This document shows, one piece after another, positions 47,512 through 59,067 of a stretch of 64,000 bases of DNA. Positions within the stretch are counted from its first letter, which is position 1, and every line of letters begins with the position of its first letter. This DNA comes from Nyssa sinensis. Its lineage: Eukaryota; Streptophyta; Magnoliopsida; Cornales; Nyssaceae. The stretch spans positions 7,594,418 to 7,658,417 of the forward strand of contig CM018051.1 of the NCBI GenBank assembly GCA_008638375.1. The letters run 5' to 3'. The position numbers were made by a program, and so were the translations under genes. The notes beneath the pieces were generated by a model. The model did not search any database. It was given only the letters and a program-made list of their open reading frames with translations, and was not told the origin of the DNA.

Positions 47512-49050
47512 TTACTGGCTGAGTATTGTCTTCATAAGAGTCTCTATTTGCATCTGCCGCTCCTTGAGCTCTGTCATCTCAACCCTCATCTCTGCATTCA
47601 GTCTCTCAGCTGCCTTAGCTCTCTGGGTGGCTGCCTCAGCTATCTAGGTGGTTGCGTGAAACCTAGCATTGCTCTCAACCGTAGAGGACGATACCATCGG
47701 CTCCATCCCACTCCCTAAGCCACGCACATATCCGCGCCTCTTGCCCAGAACAGTCTCTCGTATCTGGTCATCGTTCGGCGGTTGCTCACCCTCAAGGGTC
47801 GGCCGAACACGATCTTGACCACCTCTCATAAATATTTGTTACTACTTTTAAACATTTTATATTAATATTAAATTCGTAATAATGGTATATAAATATTTTC
47901 TAACTTACATAAAGTCGCTGAGCTTTAGGCCCTGTCCAACCTTTCTCGGGATTGTAGTGCGTCTTGTGCCATAACTCAATCGGGCTGGGTGGTGCACTGG
48001 TCTCCTAGTCTCGCTGTAACAAATAAATAGTAGCTTGTGAAGATTGATTTCATGAATACATTATACAATAAGAAATTGATACATTTATTAACTTACCATC
48101 CCATGCCTATACCTAACAAAAGAACGTGATCTACCACAGTGGGTCACCTTTTGCTTGCTTCTGCTCTCGCTATTTTTCTTACTAAGTTCCTACACTTGGC
48201 CAAAACAAAGAAGGTTAGTATAAATGACAATGATTCATCATACAACAAAAGTAATTTTGACAATTTTTACCTGGAATGCGTCACTAGCGAACCGGTCGCA
48301 TAGTAACATCCAATCCTCCACCCCCACCCCTCTGTAGGGTCTGTCGCGAGGCTCTCTACCGGCTGCCACCTCTGCCTCGTAGTGCATGTGGAGCCTATGT
48401 CGGTAGTCCCTGAAATGGGTTCTCAAGTAACAGTCGACTGCCTTCATGACATGAGGCAGTTGGAGATCGATGTCAAATTTCTCCTGTAAAAGTTGGAGAT
48501 CGATGTCAAATTTCTCCTGTAAAAGTTGGAGATCGATGTCAAATTTCTCCTGTAAAAGCATGTCATTGTCAAAACATTACGGCATAACATATGTTAAAAT
48601 TTAGTTGAACACAATAATAAAAGACATACCTGGATATGCACATGAATATCCCTCCTCTCCGTGTCAGTGAACTGACTCCAGTCACTAACATGGAGTGGGG
48701 CGCGTAGCCAGCAAATGATGCCGACCTCCGTAATGAACTGTTGAGCCCACCTAGCAACAGGCTTCAGCAAGCTTGGAGGTATCTCAATCCGAAAGGGGGC
48801 GCCCCCCCACTGCCTCCATCTGAACCTGCAAGCTGCGATTCTTCGACCTACCACGCCCTTGTCTAGGGGTGGTGGCCGAAGCTTTAGAAGAAACAAAATA
48901 GAAATAATTAGTACCATATTTATATAATCATTAATAAAAATGGAAACTATGCATACCATCGACTGTAGGATCGATCGACCCTGCAGATGAGGGGGAAAGG
49001 GTCGATGCGTCCTGCATAACTGCGCATCTGCGTGAACCTGGTCCAACCAT
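47512..49050 (-). pseudogene. TNPA-like second CACTA gene, copy 2
   Basis: ATG 49050 to TAA 47512, same exon plan as copy 1: RQGRGRSKNR exon, the SDWSQFTDTERRDIH region, the RTHFRDYRHRLH exon, the KRRGYVRGLG exon and a C-terminal coiled coil. The shared TAG before the coiled coil is present. Unlike copy 1, the acceptor of the third exon and its first eight codons lie in a 33-bp unit present three times. Expected role: DNA-binding partner of the transposase at the subterminal repeats, inferred from the En/Spm system. Confidence 0.75.
48460..48558 (-). repeat. 33-bp triplication spanning a splice acceptor
   Basis: Three identical units (48460-48492, 48493-48525, 48526-48558). On the minus strand each has CTTTTACAG followed by GAGAAATTTGACATCG. 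Copy 1 has one unit. The unit is 11 codons long and keeps the frame. Confidence 0.95.
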
Positions 49051-49221
49051 ATCTACAAATAAAGTTTAAAAATAAAATTGTTTCTATTTAATCATAAAAA
49101 TTAAAATCTTTATCGAAGTAAAAATGATTACCCATTACATCATAAAATTGAATATCCATTACATTATAAAAGCCGAAAACCATTACACTTGATATAACAC
49201 ATGTAATACCTATTACAATTA

Positions 49222-52200
49222 TTAATTTGAGTCTGTATCATCATCTGAACTTGAATTTTCTTCATTCTCGGTACAATACACTAACAATGTGTCATCATCA
49301 AAATCACTTTCCTCGTCATCATTATCATTAATGAACATTTCATCCCTCAGATCTAATTGTGTGGTATTGGTAACGTCGGAAGCTACGACATGAACTGGTT
49401 CTACATCAGTTCTATTCAACCGATACAAATTAACATCTCCCTGATCATGCCAGACAACACCATCGTGGGCAGTTTGAGACTCTTCTTGTAGTGCCTCCTC
49501 AATCCTCTCCAACTCTTCATCTCCCTCGCCAACTTCTAGGACATCATAAACATTTCTAGTTTTTATTTTTTGGACAACATGCCAATCACCTCTTATTTTT
49601 GCGTCTTTCAAATAGAAAACTTGTTTTGCAACCAATGCCAAAACATACGGATCATCTTTAAATGCTGTACGTGACGTATTAACACTTATGAAGTGCTTAT
49701 CAATCTGCATTCCAGTCTTCTTATTACTTACATCCCACCAATCACATTTAAAAATATACACAGAATGACTGTAGTAATAATGTAACTGTATGATGTCTTG
49801 TAAAACACCATAGTGTTCTACAGTTTGTCCTCCGTCACCATCTCTTTCAACAAGGACCCCGCTATTCTATATTCGCCGACTGACCTCACGTTCCCTCGTG
49901 TGAAATCGAACACCATCAACAATTAAACTGGTGTAGCGGGATATCCTTTGATCAGGACCACATGCCAAGGAATATAATTGATTGTACGCCTCAGGAGATT
50001 GTTGGTGGCGTAATAGCTTCATCTATTAGTTCAGTACAAGTACAAAATTAATTGAATACAAATGTATGAACTAATACAATTACAATTAATTGAAACTTAT
50101 TCTTACACATTCTCCGAACCACTTTTGAAACAAATTTTGTTGTATTTGCTACAGATCAGAACTTGATGCATGTTCGCTCTGAAGCTCGAACGTATGCTCA
50201 CTGCATAAGATGAGATATGTTATATGTAACTTACATTTGTATACTAACGTAGTATTGCAATAATTTTGATAAACTTACTTAAAATATAGCAATGTCTCCT
50301 CGCAGTTGTTGAGCACGGTGTAGTGGGCTCTTTCCAAGTCTTGAGGATGACACCATTCATATATACGGGCACTTATTGGCCGCAGAGTTTGATTAAACAC
50401 CGCAAGGCCAGTTCGTTATTGCCTTGGGCATCTATCAGAATTTCGCTCTTGACGATTAAACCTTGTCTCAATATCTTCAAGATGAATAGAGCAGAAGGTG
50501 AGACATTCAGCATCAATGTAAGCATCAGCAATTGACCCTTCCGGTCGTGCTTTGTTACGCACATATTGCTTTAATGTGTGCAAATATCAGTTTTGATAAT
50601 TAATCAGTTATAGATTAAAATAGTTAGGATGGATAGATAACACAATTCACAAAATTAAATGTACCTTTCTATAGGATATATGCAACAGTATTGGACAGGT
50701 CTGCCGATTTTTGTCTCATGAGGCAAATGCACCGCTAAGTGGACTATGATATCGAAGAAAGCTGGAGGGAAAATCTGTTCCAACTTGCAAAGGATCACGA
50801 CAACATCCCTTTCGAGCTTGTTAAGTACATCCACATTCAACGTCTTCGCACATAATTCTCTAAAGAAGCAACCCAACTCAGTTAATGTAGTCGATATGTC
50901 ATCGGTGAGATACCCACATAGTGCAACCGGAAGAAGTCGTTATAAAAGGACATGGCAATCATGGCTCTTCAATTCGGATATTTTACCATCTATAACATTT
51001 ACACACCGAGATATATTCGATGCGTATCCATCTGGGAACTTCGCCGATTTAAACCACTCGCAAAACTTCATTCTCTCTATGGATGATAACGTATACTGCG
51101 TAGGAGGTACGATATATTTATCACCGCTAGGTATTAGGTGCAGCTGTTTCCTTATTCACAGCTCCTGCAAGTCCAACCGGGCTTTAACAGTATCCTTTGT
51201 CTTTCCTTCAATGTTCATTACAGTTCCCAGCACATTATCACATATGTTCTTCTTGATGTGCATCACATCCAAATTGTGCCTCAACTTAAGGGTCTCCTAG
51301 TACGGCAAATAAAAAAATATGCTCTTCTTTGCCCAATTTAAGTCCACATCAGTACGCTTCCTCTTCTTACTACCCGGTATCTTCCCAAACCTCACTGGTT
51401 GGATGACTGCCAATTGCGCCAACATGTCTTTGCCAAACAACAATGGAGGTGACAATCTGCGCTCAATTTGTCCATCAAATAGATCCTTCTGCCGATTTCG
51501 CCAGCCATGTGATGGCGGTAGAAAACGACGATGGCACATGTAGCATATCTTCCTCCCATTTGACAAATGTAGGGAACATGCATCCTTATTGCAAACCGGA
51601 CATGCCAGATACCCCTTAGTGCTCCACCCAGACAAGTTCCCTTATGCTAGAAAGTCATTTATGGTCCACAGTAATGCGGCATGCAATTGAAGTGTCTCAT
51701 TCTTAGAGACGTCGTATGCCTCCACTCCCACCTCCCACAATTCCTTCAACTCGTCTACTAAAGGACACAAGTACACATCAATTTCATTACCAGGAGACTT
51801 CGGCCCTGGAATAAGCAACGACATGTAGATAAATGGTTTTTTCATACATTTCCACGGTGGCAAGTTATACGGCACAAGCAACACCGGACATATGCTGTAG
51901 GCATTACTCATGTCACCGAACGGGTTGAAACCGTCGCTAGCCAGCCCAAGTCGTACATTACATGGCTCATTTGCAAACCATTCGTGATTTGTCTCAAACT
52001 CAGCCCAAGTTTGTGAATCTGTCAGATGCCTACATACATTTTCCTCAGCAACACACTTCTCCTTATGCCAACGCATATCTTATGCTGTCTTCTGAGACAT
52101 GTATAACCTTTGTAGCCTCGGTTTTAAGGGAAAATATCTCATCACCTTGTGCAGAATTGTCTTGCTCTTTCCTTCATTCAGCTTGTACCTGGGTTGGTGG

Positions 52201-52903
52201 CACACCGTACACTCCTTACATTGTTCAGTCTCCTTCCAAAATAACATGCAATCGTTTTTGCAAGCATGTATGGGAATATACTCGAGGCCCAAATCTCTTT
52301 ATATTCTTTTTGCCTCGTAATATGATTTCGGAAGGGTCTCCCCAGTAGGAAGCGCTGCTTTAATCAATTCAATGGCCATATTAACTGATTTGTTACTCCA
52401 ACGGTTGATGGTCTTAAGATGAAGGAGTTTCACGAGAAAGTCCAGTTTCGAAAACTTATCACAACCCGGGTATAACGGCTGCCTTGCTTCCCTCAACAAC
52501 GACTCAAACGCGGTCGATGGTCCCGTGTCACTCCTGTGACTACTCGCCCCAGTTGTAGCCCCTACAAGTTTGCTAGCATTTGTGGCAAGCCTTCGTAACC
52601 AACCCCAACATTATCACCAAAGTCATCATCGTCGTCTTCTTCTTCATCATCAAATACCACTCGAACGTCACGGCGTTCCTCGTGAAATTCTCAACACGTA
52701 TACCTCTTGTCCATCCCGTGTTCGAGTAGGTGCTCTTTGGCCTCATCTATGTGCATATAATCCCTATTATTACACCTCCTACATGGATATCTTATCCTAT
52801 TTCTTCCATATGCAGATGCACGAGCAAACTCAATAAAATCTTTTATCTCCTTCACATACCCTAGAAAATGCCTGCCCCTCAAGTCCATCCAACTCTTATC
52901 CAA
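49222..52903 (-). pseudogene. TNP2-like CACTA transposase, copy 2
   Basis: ATG 52903 (MDKSWMDLRGR). Transposase-associated domain 52691-52903; TNP2 core pieces at 52299-52499, 52080-52292, 51642-52076 and 51297-51635; DUF4218-type 50655-50876 and about 50290-50580; DUF4216-type C-terminus from 49222. Stops and shifts are mostly the same as in copy 1, so decay began before duplication. Confidence 0.88.
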
Positions 52904-55900
52904 TTTCGTTTACCTAATACAAGTCAAAAATGATACTCGTTATAAATATGAAACATGAATCCTATTACCTCCAACTTCTCTCTAAGGGGTAAGGTGGTTC
53001 TATCCCATTCGTGAATGCACAATCTACATTGCAATTAGCAGCAAATCAAATGCTTGATTCCACTCGGACAAAATTTCGGCAACATCTCCCCACGGTTCTC
53101 CAAGTATACAAGATAGACGTTAGCACGCCTAAATATATACCAAGAGAACAATAGGAGACCGTACTGAAATTTTATCATAGTGAAATATTCAAGCATATGC
53201 GCTATTGATTGCAATGCAGATTTATGCATTCCCGAACTGTCCTCTCTGGACAATTCAAGAATTGATTTTCATACACACGAGCCCAATCACGAATAAATTT
53301 CGCGACAAGATTCACATGTGATGAAAATGACTCTTGAAAGGGGCTAGGCTTACATGAATGCAATTACATAATTGGTTTCTTAATCGTTTAATTATAAAAA
53401 TGGTTGATTCATGGAATCAACACAAATTTATGCTTGTACTTTCTTAGAGAAAGGGGTAATTATATTCCAATATCAAAACAAAATTACTAATACCGTACAC
53501 TACTGAGTCAGCAGGTTTGACAGTATTCAATCACATTGATGTGATTGAATGGCCACTATAATACTGCCGAGTGACAACGATGAAAACTAAAAGCTAAAAA
53601 CAAGGAAGCGACTTCATCAATTTGACCCCTCACAAAAGCAACTAAATTAATATAAAACTCAAGTGTTTTTAGGCTATTCACACATCATTATCTATTGATG
53701 TAGTTAATACAGGGGACATGTCTAATCTAAAGTCATAACACTTGAATGCTTGAAAAACATATTCATGGTATGTATCACTTTTTTCATACTTAATCAACCC
53801 AGCCAATACAAATATAATATTGATGTTGATGTTGATGTTGATGCTAATATAATACCAAATTACATCCATTAACTTGTCCATTTGACTTAATAAAATTGCA
53901 CCTGCACCACCACTGATAAGAAAATTCAAAACTAAACAATATATATATATATATATATATGGAAGTTGCTTCCCTCTTAACATCATCATTAAGTAAATAG
54001 CAGTTTTTATATGTTTTTTTTTTTTTATTCTCAAGATAATATTAAAGTTCAACAATTATATACTTTTTTTAAAAAAAGATGATAAGATAATTATGACATC
54101 ACTAAACTAAGGAAGACGTTTCAAGGATTATTTCTTCCAAAAATTAAATCAAATCAATAACATTAAACAAACACATTGTTGACTGAGGAAATATCCTATT
54201 TTAGAAGAGAGAAATTAATAATTTTTTTAAAAAAAAATTTTATAATATTAATTATTACAGAGATAAAATAGTTATATATGTAATTATATATAATCCATTT
54301 ATAAAATATCTTGGTACTTATATATATTAATTCAACTTAATTGATATTAAATGTATTGTAAATTAAAGAAATTATGGCATCAGAAGTATAGTAAGAGTTT
54401 TTTTTTTATGTCTTAAATTGAGTATTATATATTTTTTTTTATAAAAATCAAAATATATTTGAAAAGTGAATATAAATGCTTATTTTTATATAAAAACTTA
54501 TTTACATGTAAAAAATATTTATTGGTTAATAAAAGTATGAGAAGACTTAATAAAAATATTCTTTTACTGATAAAAAAAAATTGTTGCCTTGTCTTGTACG
54601 CTTCCTCTAATAAAAGTTAGAATTGATTTGAATATATATTTACAATTGGGTTAAAAACACATCAACTTGGATGAATGTGGAGTTTAATCCCAAATATATG
54701 ATATAACTTATGACCAAGTAAGTTAGTTGAGATAATACTTTCTAGTTTTAATTAATTTAAGCTTTTTAAAATGAGAATTATTTTCATAAAAATGATGAAG
54801 TTTTTTAAGGCTGAAACTACAGCCAAAATTACATCAGTTAGCATGAAATGTTGCATAATTTGGATTAATGGCTAGCGCGCACACACACTCTCTCATCATG
54901 AAAATTAGGAAAAATTAAATAATTTATGTTGGTGATTTATTTGCAAAAGGTTATAATTTTTTATACATATATTTGTTGAGTCATGGTTGAGTCAAGTGGT
55001 TTATTACTTGTCAGGATGTGAAAACTCAAGATGCTGCGCAATTACATTAATGTTTGAAGAATATGTGTCCATGCATTTCATGCATTATAATTAGACTCTA
55101 CATGGTAGAATTGTTATTTAGTTTATATTTGAAACTTTATTATGATTAAACTAACCTTTTTAAGTATAAGTGAGTTTTGATTATAGGCAAAGTATACCTA
55201 GTATGGGGCTAGCACACGTAAGTGCATATAAAAAGTTTTAAGCATGAACTTTCATTATATGGATTTGCACCCTGTTGGAGGTATTGAATCTACGAGTGGT
55301 GGATTGTGTTGAAGGTATGAAAGGCTAATCAAATTTGAAGCAGCTAATGAAAAAATTCAGACGAATTCTATAACAATAAACCATTGGTGGTGGTTGCTTA
55401 GTTGTTTGAGGGTTAGATTTTTGTGAACTTGTATATTATTGTTATTGATTATTAATATTTTGTGTGTAAAACTATTTTATCTAAATTAATGCGGTTACTG
55501 TAAAAAATGGAACATGATAAAATCTAAAACATTGACTCATATCATCAACATGAATTTTATCTAAATTAAAATTTAATAAGGTCCAAAAAAGTGGACTGAA
55601 GGTTTTGTTATACGAATTCAATGTAATCTAAAAGCTTTTTTCAAAAAAAAAAGTTAGGTATAATCCAAGTTGTTTAGATATCCGTTGTATCTAAATTCTC
55701 CCACACAATTTTTTTTTTTAATAATCCAAATATGCAATCTTAATTGAGCCATAGCATACCCAAATGGATCATTTTTTTTTTTTTTAATCTTTTTACATAA
55801 TATTATGTCTCAAATTTTTTACTAAATTTATATTTCAAATAATGTTGCTCGAATTTTTTTTCCCTTCAAATTTTTTTCCTACTAGTATTAATGAATTGGA

Positions 55901-56360
55901 AGAATTAAATTAAGCAATTTTAGAAAATTAACATTAATAAAAAAAATATATTCTAGTTTGGATATATATTGGCTTGAACGAAGGACAAAGAATCTAAAAT
56001 CTCTGAACAAACTAAATATATAAATAAACATAACACTAACAACTAACATACAAGTGCATTAAAAAAAGACATATAATATCTATTACATATATGTCGAAGC
56101 CACACCTGAAAGAAATCTGAAACCTCTGAACCTCAACAGACTTCAAGATCTGAGCTTTTAAAAGAAGCCGATAAGAACCTCAACGATCGAAACTTTAAGT
56201 AGGAAGAAGCACACGACTCCACGGTGAAAAACAGTTGTTCTTCTCGTTCAGATCAATCTGCGGTGGCCTGATGGGGTTTTGATTGAAGGGGAAAAAAACA
56301 GACAGCGAGGGAGAAAGAGAATAGGGTGCGACACTCTGGAAGCGAGAGACAAAATTTCAG
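52904..56360. other. CACTA 5' non-coding region, copy 2
   Basis: AT-rich, with a (TA)n tract at 53939-53960 and A/T runs; no supported gene. The part after 54317 is not represented in copy 1 because of the gap. Sequence at 56100-56350 looks like a transcribed leader, downstream of the TATA box on the minus strand. Confidence 0.6.
53525..53550. repeat. perfect hairpin inside CACTA, copy 2
   Basis: Same 11-base stem and TTGA loop as at 17570-17595. Confidence 0.85.
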
Positions 56361-56361
56361 G

Positions 56362-56369
56362 TTATATAA
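56362..56369 (-). promoter_or_regulatory. CACTA TATA box
   Basis: TTATATAA just inside the right subterminal repeats, oriented toward the TNP2-like gene. This position, about 240 bp from the element end, fits an En/Spm-type promoter that overlaps TNPA-binding sites. Confidence 0.6.
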
Positions 56370-56377
56370 GGACTTAT

Positions 56378-56600
56378 TAGCGACGCACCTAATAAGTCTT
56401 TGCGCGTCGCTACTTTTACGTGAAACGATAGAATTTCATATACAATACTATCTGCGACGCTCGATTGGGCGTCGCTAAAAGCTTTGACTATTAGCGACGC
56501 ACATATGCGTCGCAAATGACGAAGGGTGCGTCGCTAAAGGCCACAATTAGCGACGCATTTTGTGCGTCGCTAATAATGTGCGTCGCTAAAACGTTCAATT
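56378..56600. repeat. CACTA 5' subterminal repeats
   Basis: About eight GCGACGCAC motifs in both orientations over 220 bp, shorter than the 400-bp cluster at the other end. Confidence 0.88.
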
Positions 56601-56609
56601 TTTGTAGTG

Positions 56610-56612
56610 TAC
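56610..56612. repeat. CACTA target site duplication TAC, right
   Basis: TAC directly after the terminal GTAGTG; pairs with 45178-45180. Confidence 0.9.
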
Positions 56613-57099
56613 ACTCCTTGTAGGACAACGATTCAATAAATAAACCACACAATTAACATCTTCTGCCCAAAACTCTTTTGGCATTTTTTTTACTCTTTAA
56701 CATGCTCCGGGCCAGGTTAAGAATTGATTTATTCTTCCTCTCGGCAGCTCTATTTTGTTATGGCAATCTTGGAACCATTAAGGGACGACAAATTCTATTA
56801 TCTTCACAAAAAGTTTTAAATTCATTTGAGGTGAATTTGCCTCCCTTATTGAATCTCCAGGCTTTAATGGTGTAACCACTTTGCTTTCTAACCAATGCTT
56901 TAAATTTCTTAAAAGCCCCAAATGCTTCATACTTTGCCTTCAGAAAATACACCCAAGTTTTTTGACTAAAATCATCAATAAAAAGCAAGAAGTAATTGTT
57001 CTTGCCAAATAATAATGGCTTGATCAGACCACAAACATCCATATGCACAACTTCTAGTGGCTTTGTAGCTTTTGTAGTGGCTTCTTTTGGAAAAGTCCT
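56613..57099 (-). pseudogene. copia element A integrase, N-terminal part
   Basis: Core integrase motifs (HMDVCGLIKP, YFLLFIDDFSQKTWVYFL, FCEDNRI) then, after a TAA at 56758 in the position before the usual QNGVAERKN, NRAAERKN and a frameshift. The reading frame continues on the other side of the CACTA at 45180 when one TAC is left out, which confirms the insertion point. Confidence 0.88.
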
Positions 57100-57678
57100 C
57101 TAGAATTGTTTGCCAAATAAACAACCTTCACATAATTGATCCGGATGATTTATAGAAGGCATCAAGTGTACCATCTTTGTTTTGGCCATCAATTGTAGTC
57201 CTCCAAAATTCAAGTGTCCAAACCTCATGTGCCATTTCCATGTCATATTTTTCACACTTGCTTCCAAACATTTAGCCACATCAGTTTGAAGATTCAATAA
57301 GAACATTCTATTTTTTGTCATTGAAACTTTAGCAACCAAATTGCCTTTTTCATCTCTTAGAACAAGAGTACAATCTTTTATGAGAATTTCATAACCCTTC
57401 TCTAATAATTGTCCCAAACTTAAAATATTAATTTTTATTTTTGGCACAAAGTATACTTTTGACACAATTCTGTGATCTCCATCTTTTAAAAGAATTAAGA
57501 TCGTACATCTTCTCATCATTGGAACTTTCGAGGAGTCTCTAAAAGTGACATGGCCTCTCCAAGATTCATCAAGCTCCACAAATTGGCTTTTGTCACCACA
57601 CATGTGATTACTAACACCAATATCAAGGTACCATAAATTTGCCTTCAATTCTTCATTGTCTTTAACTGCTAGCAACAA
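57100..57678 (-). pseudogene. copia element A protease and GAG-pre-integrase
   Basis: WYLDIGVSNHMCG has Ile and Val where the protease motif Asp-Ser-Gly-Ala is expected, so it should be inactive. Then VYFVPKIKINILSLGQLLEKGY and the zinc-binding WHMRFGHLNFGGL...CEGCLFGKQ of the GAG-pre-integrase domain, ending at a stop. Confidence 0.88.
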
Positions 57679-57679
57679 A

Positions 57680-58699
57680 GTTGATTCGGCTTCCTTCTCA
57701 ATTTGTTTAACAAGATGAGCTTTCTCTTCTAGGTCACTAGAATTATTTTGACATTCCCAAGAAAAATGTCCTAATTTATGATAATTGTAGCATTCAACTT
57801 GAGACTTATTATACCTTTTTCCATCTAGCTTTATATGGTTTCCTCTTTCTCTACCTCTTCCACGTCCACGTGACGTTGATGATGAAAAATGATTTCTTTC
57901 TTTAGACTCATTGTTTGATGGTCCATGACCACCTCTTCCTTGTCCATGGCTACGGCCTCGTCCTTGTCCATGGCCATGGCCTCGTCCTTGGCCTCTTTGA
58001 GTTTTTCAGCCTCTTTGTTGTCCTTCTCCTTGACCTCTTAAAGAGAATTTTGACTGCAAAACATGTTGCACTACCTCAGTTGTATTCTTCTTTAGCCTTT
58101 CCTCATGTGCTTGTAGAGATCCCCAAGAGTTGGTCAATGGTCATGGACTCCAAGTCCTTTGATTCTTCAATTGCCACTACAATATGCTCAAATTTTGGTT
58201 TCAATGAGCGAAGAATTTTTTTCACCACACAAAAATCCAAAATTACTTCACCATATCTCTTCATTTGATTTACTACGACCAAAATTCTTGAGAAATAATC
58301 TAAGACATATTTGGATTCCATCATTCGAAGACCTTCAAACTCTCCTCTAAGTGTTTGAAGACGAATTTGCTTCACCTTGTCAGCACATTTGTAACAATTA
58401 ATTTGAAGAATCTCCCATGCTGCTTTTTCGGTAGTTGCATTGGCCACTTTCTCAAGCAAAGAATCATCCAAACATTGATGGATGAGGGTAAGAGTCTGCA
58501 TATCTTTCTTCCTAGATTTTTGCAAGGCATCCTTCTGATTATGAGTCAAAGTTGCCTCATCTTGTGGCTTCTCGTAGCCTTCTTCAACAATCTCCCAATC
58601 ATCTTGTGAGCCAAGTAGAGTTTTCATACGCATTGTCGAATTATCATAATTGTCTTTGGTAAGCCAAGGGAATTGGAATCTCGTCATACTAGTTGCCAT
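57680..58699 (-). pseudogene. copia element A gag
   Basis: Starts at ATG 58699 ([18 protein letters not shown]) with the UBN2-type gag domain ([46 protein letters not shown]), open to 58103, then broken. Further on are an Arg-Gly-rich stretch (57850-58000) and a nucleocapsid knuckle CYNYHKLGHFSWEC near 57735-57780 with Tyr in place of the second Cys. Confidence 0.87.
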
Positions 58700-58714
58700 C
58701 ACCACAATTATAAT

Positions 58715-58727
58715 GGCTCTGATACCA
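58715..58727 (-). promoter_or_regulatory. primer binding site of copia element A
   Basis: TGGTATCAGAGCC, three bases from the LTR; complementary to plant initiator-Met tRNA. Confidence 0.9.
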
Positions 58728-58730
58728 CTT

Positions 58731-59067
58731 TGTTGGAAATAAATCACACACAAGAGCTTTAGGAGATCTGAAAAATGGAAGAAGAATTCACTGAACACTC
58801 TCAAAAATACTTAGACTCTAATCTTACTCTCATATCCAAAATGACATGTGTACAAGGTTTATATAGGTTAGATTACATGAGCCTATAATTAATACATCAT
58901 CCAAATGCAATGTACCATACATGTATCACCCATAACTACATACATGAACTCAAAATATGAATAGACACATACATGCTTAATACTATGAATGTATGAACAT
59001 AATAATAATAAAAAACTTCTAGAAAACCTAAAAACAAGATTCCAAAAGTCAAGTTTAATATTTAACA
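58731..59067 (-). repeat. 5' LTR of copia element A
   Basis: About 337 bp from TGTTGGAAAT to TTTAACA. The right end was chosen because the homologous LTR ends there beside the polypurine tract; an alternative end is CCTACA at 59076. TTTCC after it may be a target duplication, but the left partner is lost. Confidence 0.8.

Larger units (their letters stand above)
40938..54317. repeat. duplicated block, copy 2 (13.4 kb), partner 4574-18369
   Basis: Direct-orientation match to copy 1. Unlike copy 1 it continues unbroken past the shared end at TCTTGGTAC (54317) into the rest of the CACTA element. Its left flank contains no MULE. Confidence 0.95.
45181..56609 (-). mobile_element. CACTA (En/Spm) element, full length, 11.4 kb
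   Basis: CACTACAAGAAAA at the left and the inverted CACTACAAAAATT at the right, with TAC on both sides. Genes run right to left: TNP2-like transposase, then TNPA-like gene, then the satellite. Subterminal GCGACGCAC repeats fill both ends. Coding parts contain stops, so it looks non-autonomous, but its ends are well preserved. Confidence 0.95.
42889..59067 (-). mobile_element. Ty1/copia element A, split by a CACTA insertion
   Basis: Truncated 3' LTR at left (42889-43161), complete 5' LTR at right (58731-59067), and a Tnt1-like gag-pol between them. Without the CACTA and one TAC the element would be about 4.7 kb, normal for this family. The LTRs differ by well over a tenth of their bases by eye, so the insertion is old. 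Confidence 0.9.
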
